Shown in pieces: positions 63,055 to 64,000 of a DNA stretch of 64,000 nucleotides (position 1 is the stretch's first letter; each line of letters begins with the position of its first letter). Origin of the DNA: Selaginella tamariscina. Taxonomy: Eukaryota; Streptophyta; Lycopodiopsida; Selaginellales; Selaginellaceae. A model generated the notes under the pieces. That model had not been told where the DNA came from and ran no database searches. It worked only from the letters and a program-made list of their open reading frames with translations. The stretch spans positions 1-64,000 of the forward strand of contig PUQB01000788.1 of the NCBI GenBank assembly GCA_003024785.1. Direction: 5' to 3'. Both the position numbers and the translations under genes were made by a program.

Positions 63055-64000
63055 TGTAACTAAAGTGGGCATGATACGTGAAAATGGGAATATAAAATAA
63101 ATTACTAATTAATACTTAAGTTTTAATTATTAATTAATCATTTAATTAATATGTAATTAAGCCTTAAATATTAATTAATTAATTAATTAATCATTCAATA
63201 ACCTTACTTAGTAAGGAATATTCCTAAAATATCTTAGAATATTCATATTATTCTAAAAATAGTTTACAATAATGATCAAATATAATTACAAATGAAATTA
63301 TTTCCTTATCAACATGTTAATTTATTTATAAATACTTTCTTCCTAACCATACAGAGAAATCTCCTCATTTTGTCTAAATCATCACTCTCCGGATTAATCA
63401 AATCATTTTGGTCAATATATTGATGTTGTTGCCACCACTTAACACTCTCACAAATGCAATTGGAGTTCCCATCCTTGTTAATACATAAGATGTATAAGAC
63501 CAGGTCTGCATAAAGGCTCATCTAAAAAATGACGTTCCTTAAGAATAATATTATAAAGCGCTCGGTTGTTATCCTTCATTTTATAAAATTCAAAATCATG
63601 AGAAAGAAAAGCTTCAGGAAATGTATGATACGGTGGATACTGCTCACAAAAATTTTTGAGATTCTTCTTTCTGAGGCACGTATTCAAGTAGTTCACTAGC
63701 TCATCCATGATATCGGTATCAGAATATGGATCGAAAGTGATTGGATGAATACAAGCAATGTTTTGGTTGAGCATAGCCTTCTGAGGAGAGTCGTTTACTA
63801 CTAAGATATGTGCATTCTTCATTATCCTTAAGCGACTAATCTCCCCATGAGTCCCAATTATTCTTTCATTCTTAAAGAAGTATGGCTTGCTTTCCTTTTT
63901 ATATTGTGAAATTTGAGAGGTTTATAACACATTTGCTGGTCAAAAATCCAATCTTTACGAATCACCTCTTCTGCAACACTACAATGTTTCTTAAGTAAAT
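63055..64000 (-). mobile_element. Second, inverted copy of the element (runs off the window)
   Basis: Starting with TGTAACTAAAGTGGGCATG at 63055, the sequence is the reverse complement of 62141 downward to about 61190, including the AT-rich end and the phosphatase tail. Identity looks around 95 percent by eye. The two copies thus face each other tail to tail across 913 bases. Confidence 0.85.
63309..64000 (-). pseudogene. HAD phosphatase, second copy (partial)
   Basis: Matches the C-terminal two thirds of the first copy: HILVVNDSPQKAMLNQNIAC, CRKKNLKNFCEQYPP, DQNDLINPESDDLDKMRRF. The motif IV aspartate pair reads ND instead of DD, changing a metal-binding position. The frame breaks near 63490. 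The gene continues beyond the window. Confidence 0.75.

Overview
The window is nuclear DNA of a land plant. The genes carry many GT-AG introns and include plant-only families: a DVL/RTFL peptide, a C-type lectin receptor kinase, an HP30-type PRAT protein and a PLS-type PPR protein. Telomere-type CCCTAAA motifs occur at several gene starts. The DNA is AT-rich and full of (TG)n, (CA)n, (GA)n and (TA)n runs. The PPR style and the DUF7869 element suggest a seed-free plant (fern, lycophyte or bryophyte), but the species cannot be fixed from sequence alone.

Left part (1-30 kb) is gene-rich. In order: a DVL/RTFL peptide (-), plastid phosphoglucomutase (-), a long-form organellar ribosomal protein uL1 (-), an HP30-type PRAT/Tim17-22 protein (+), a C-type lectin receptor pseudokinase (+), a secreted tandem six-cysteine repeat protein (-), cytosolic ribosomal protein uL4 (+), a pectate lyase (+) and a PPR protein (-). 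A 1.57-kb LTR-like repeat and a PIF/Harbinger relic lie at 13.6-16.5 kb.

Middle part (30-47 kb) is repeat-rich. Two damaged L-type lectin receptor kinase copies form an inverted pair about 12 kb apart. Between them are two En/Spm (CACTA)-like relics, two more copies of the LTR-like repeat (one a fragment) and minisatellites.

Right part (47.2-62.1 kb) is the most unusual. It looks like one 14.9-kb element bounded by short terminal inverted repeats (TGTAACTAAARTGGGCATG). It carries a DUF7869 protein with a possible DDE-type site (-), a gene with ParB-like and derived DNA-methyltransferase-like regions (+), and an FCP1/NIF-like HAD phosphatase (+). Two arrays of an 18-bp perfect palindrome, GGCGGGATTAATCCCGCC, hold about 50 copies. 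One array lies just upstream of each of the two divergent genes, and another degenerate copy sits in an intron. A second copy of the element begins at 63,055 in the opposite orientation and leaves the window.

Several otherwise well-conserved genes (phosphoglucomutase, pectate lyase, the Cys-rich protein, PPR) carry one-base frame breaks. Either base-level assembly errors are common here or several genes are recently broken. All calls come from reading the sequence and recalling protein families; no searches were run.
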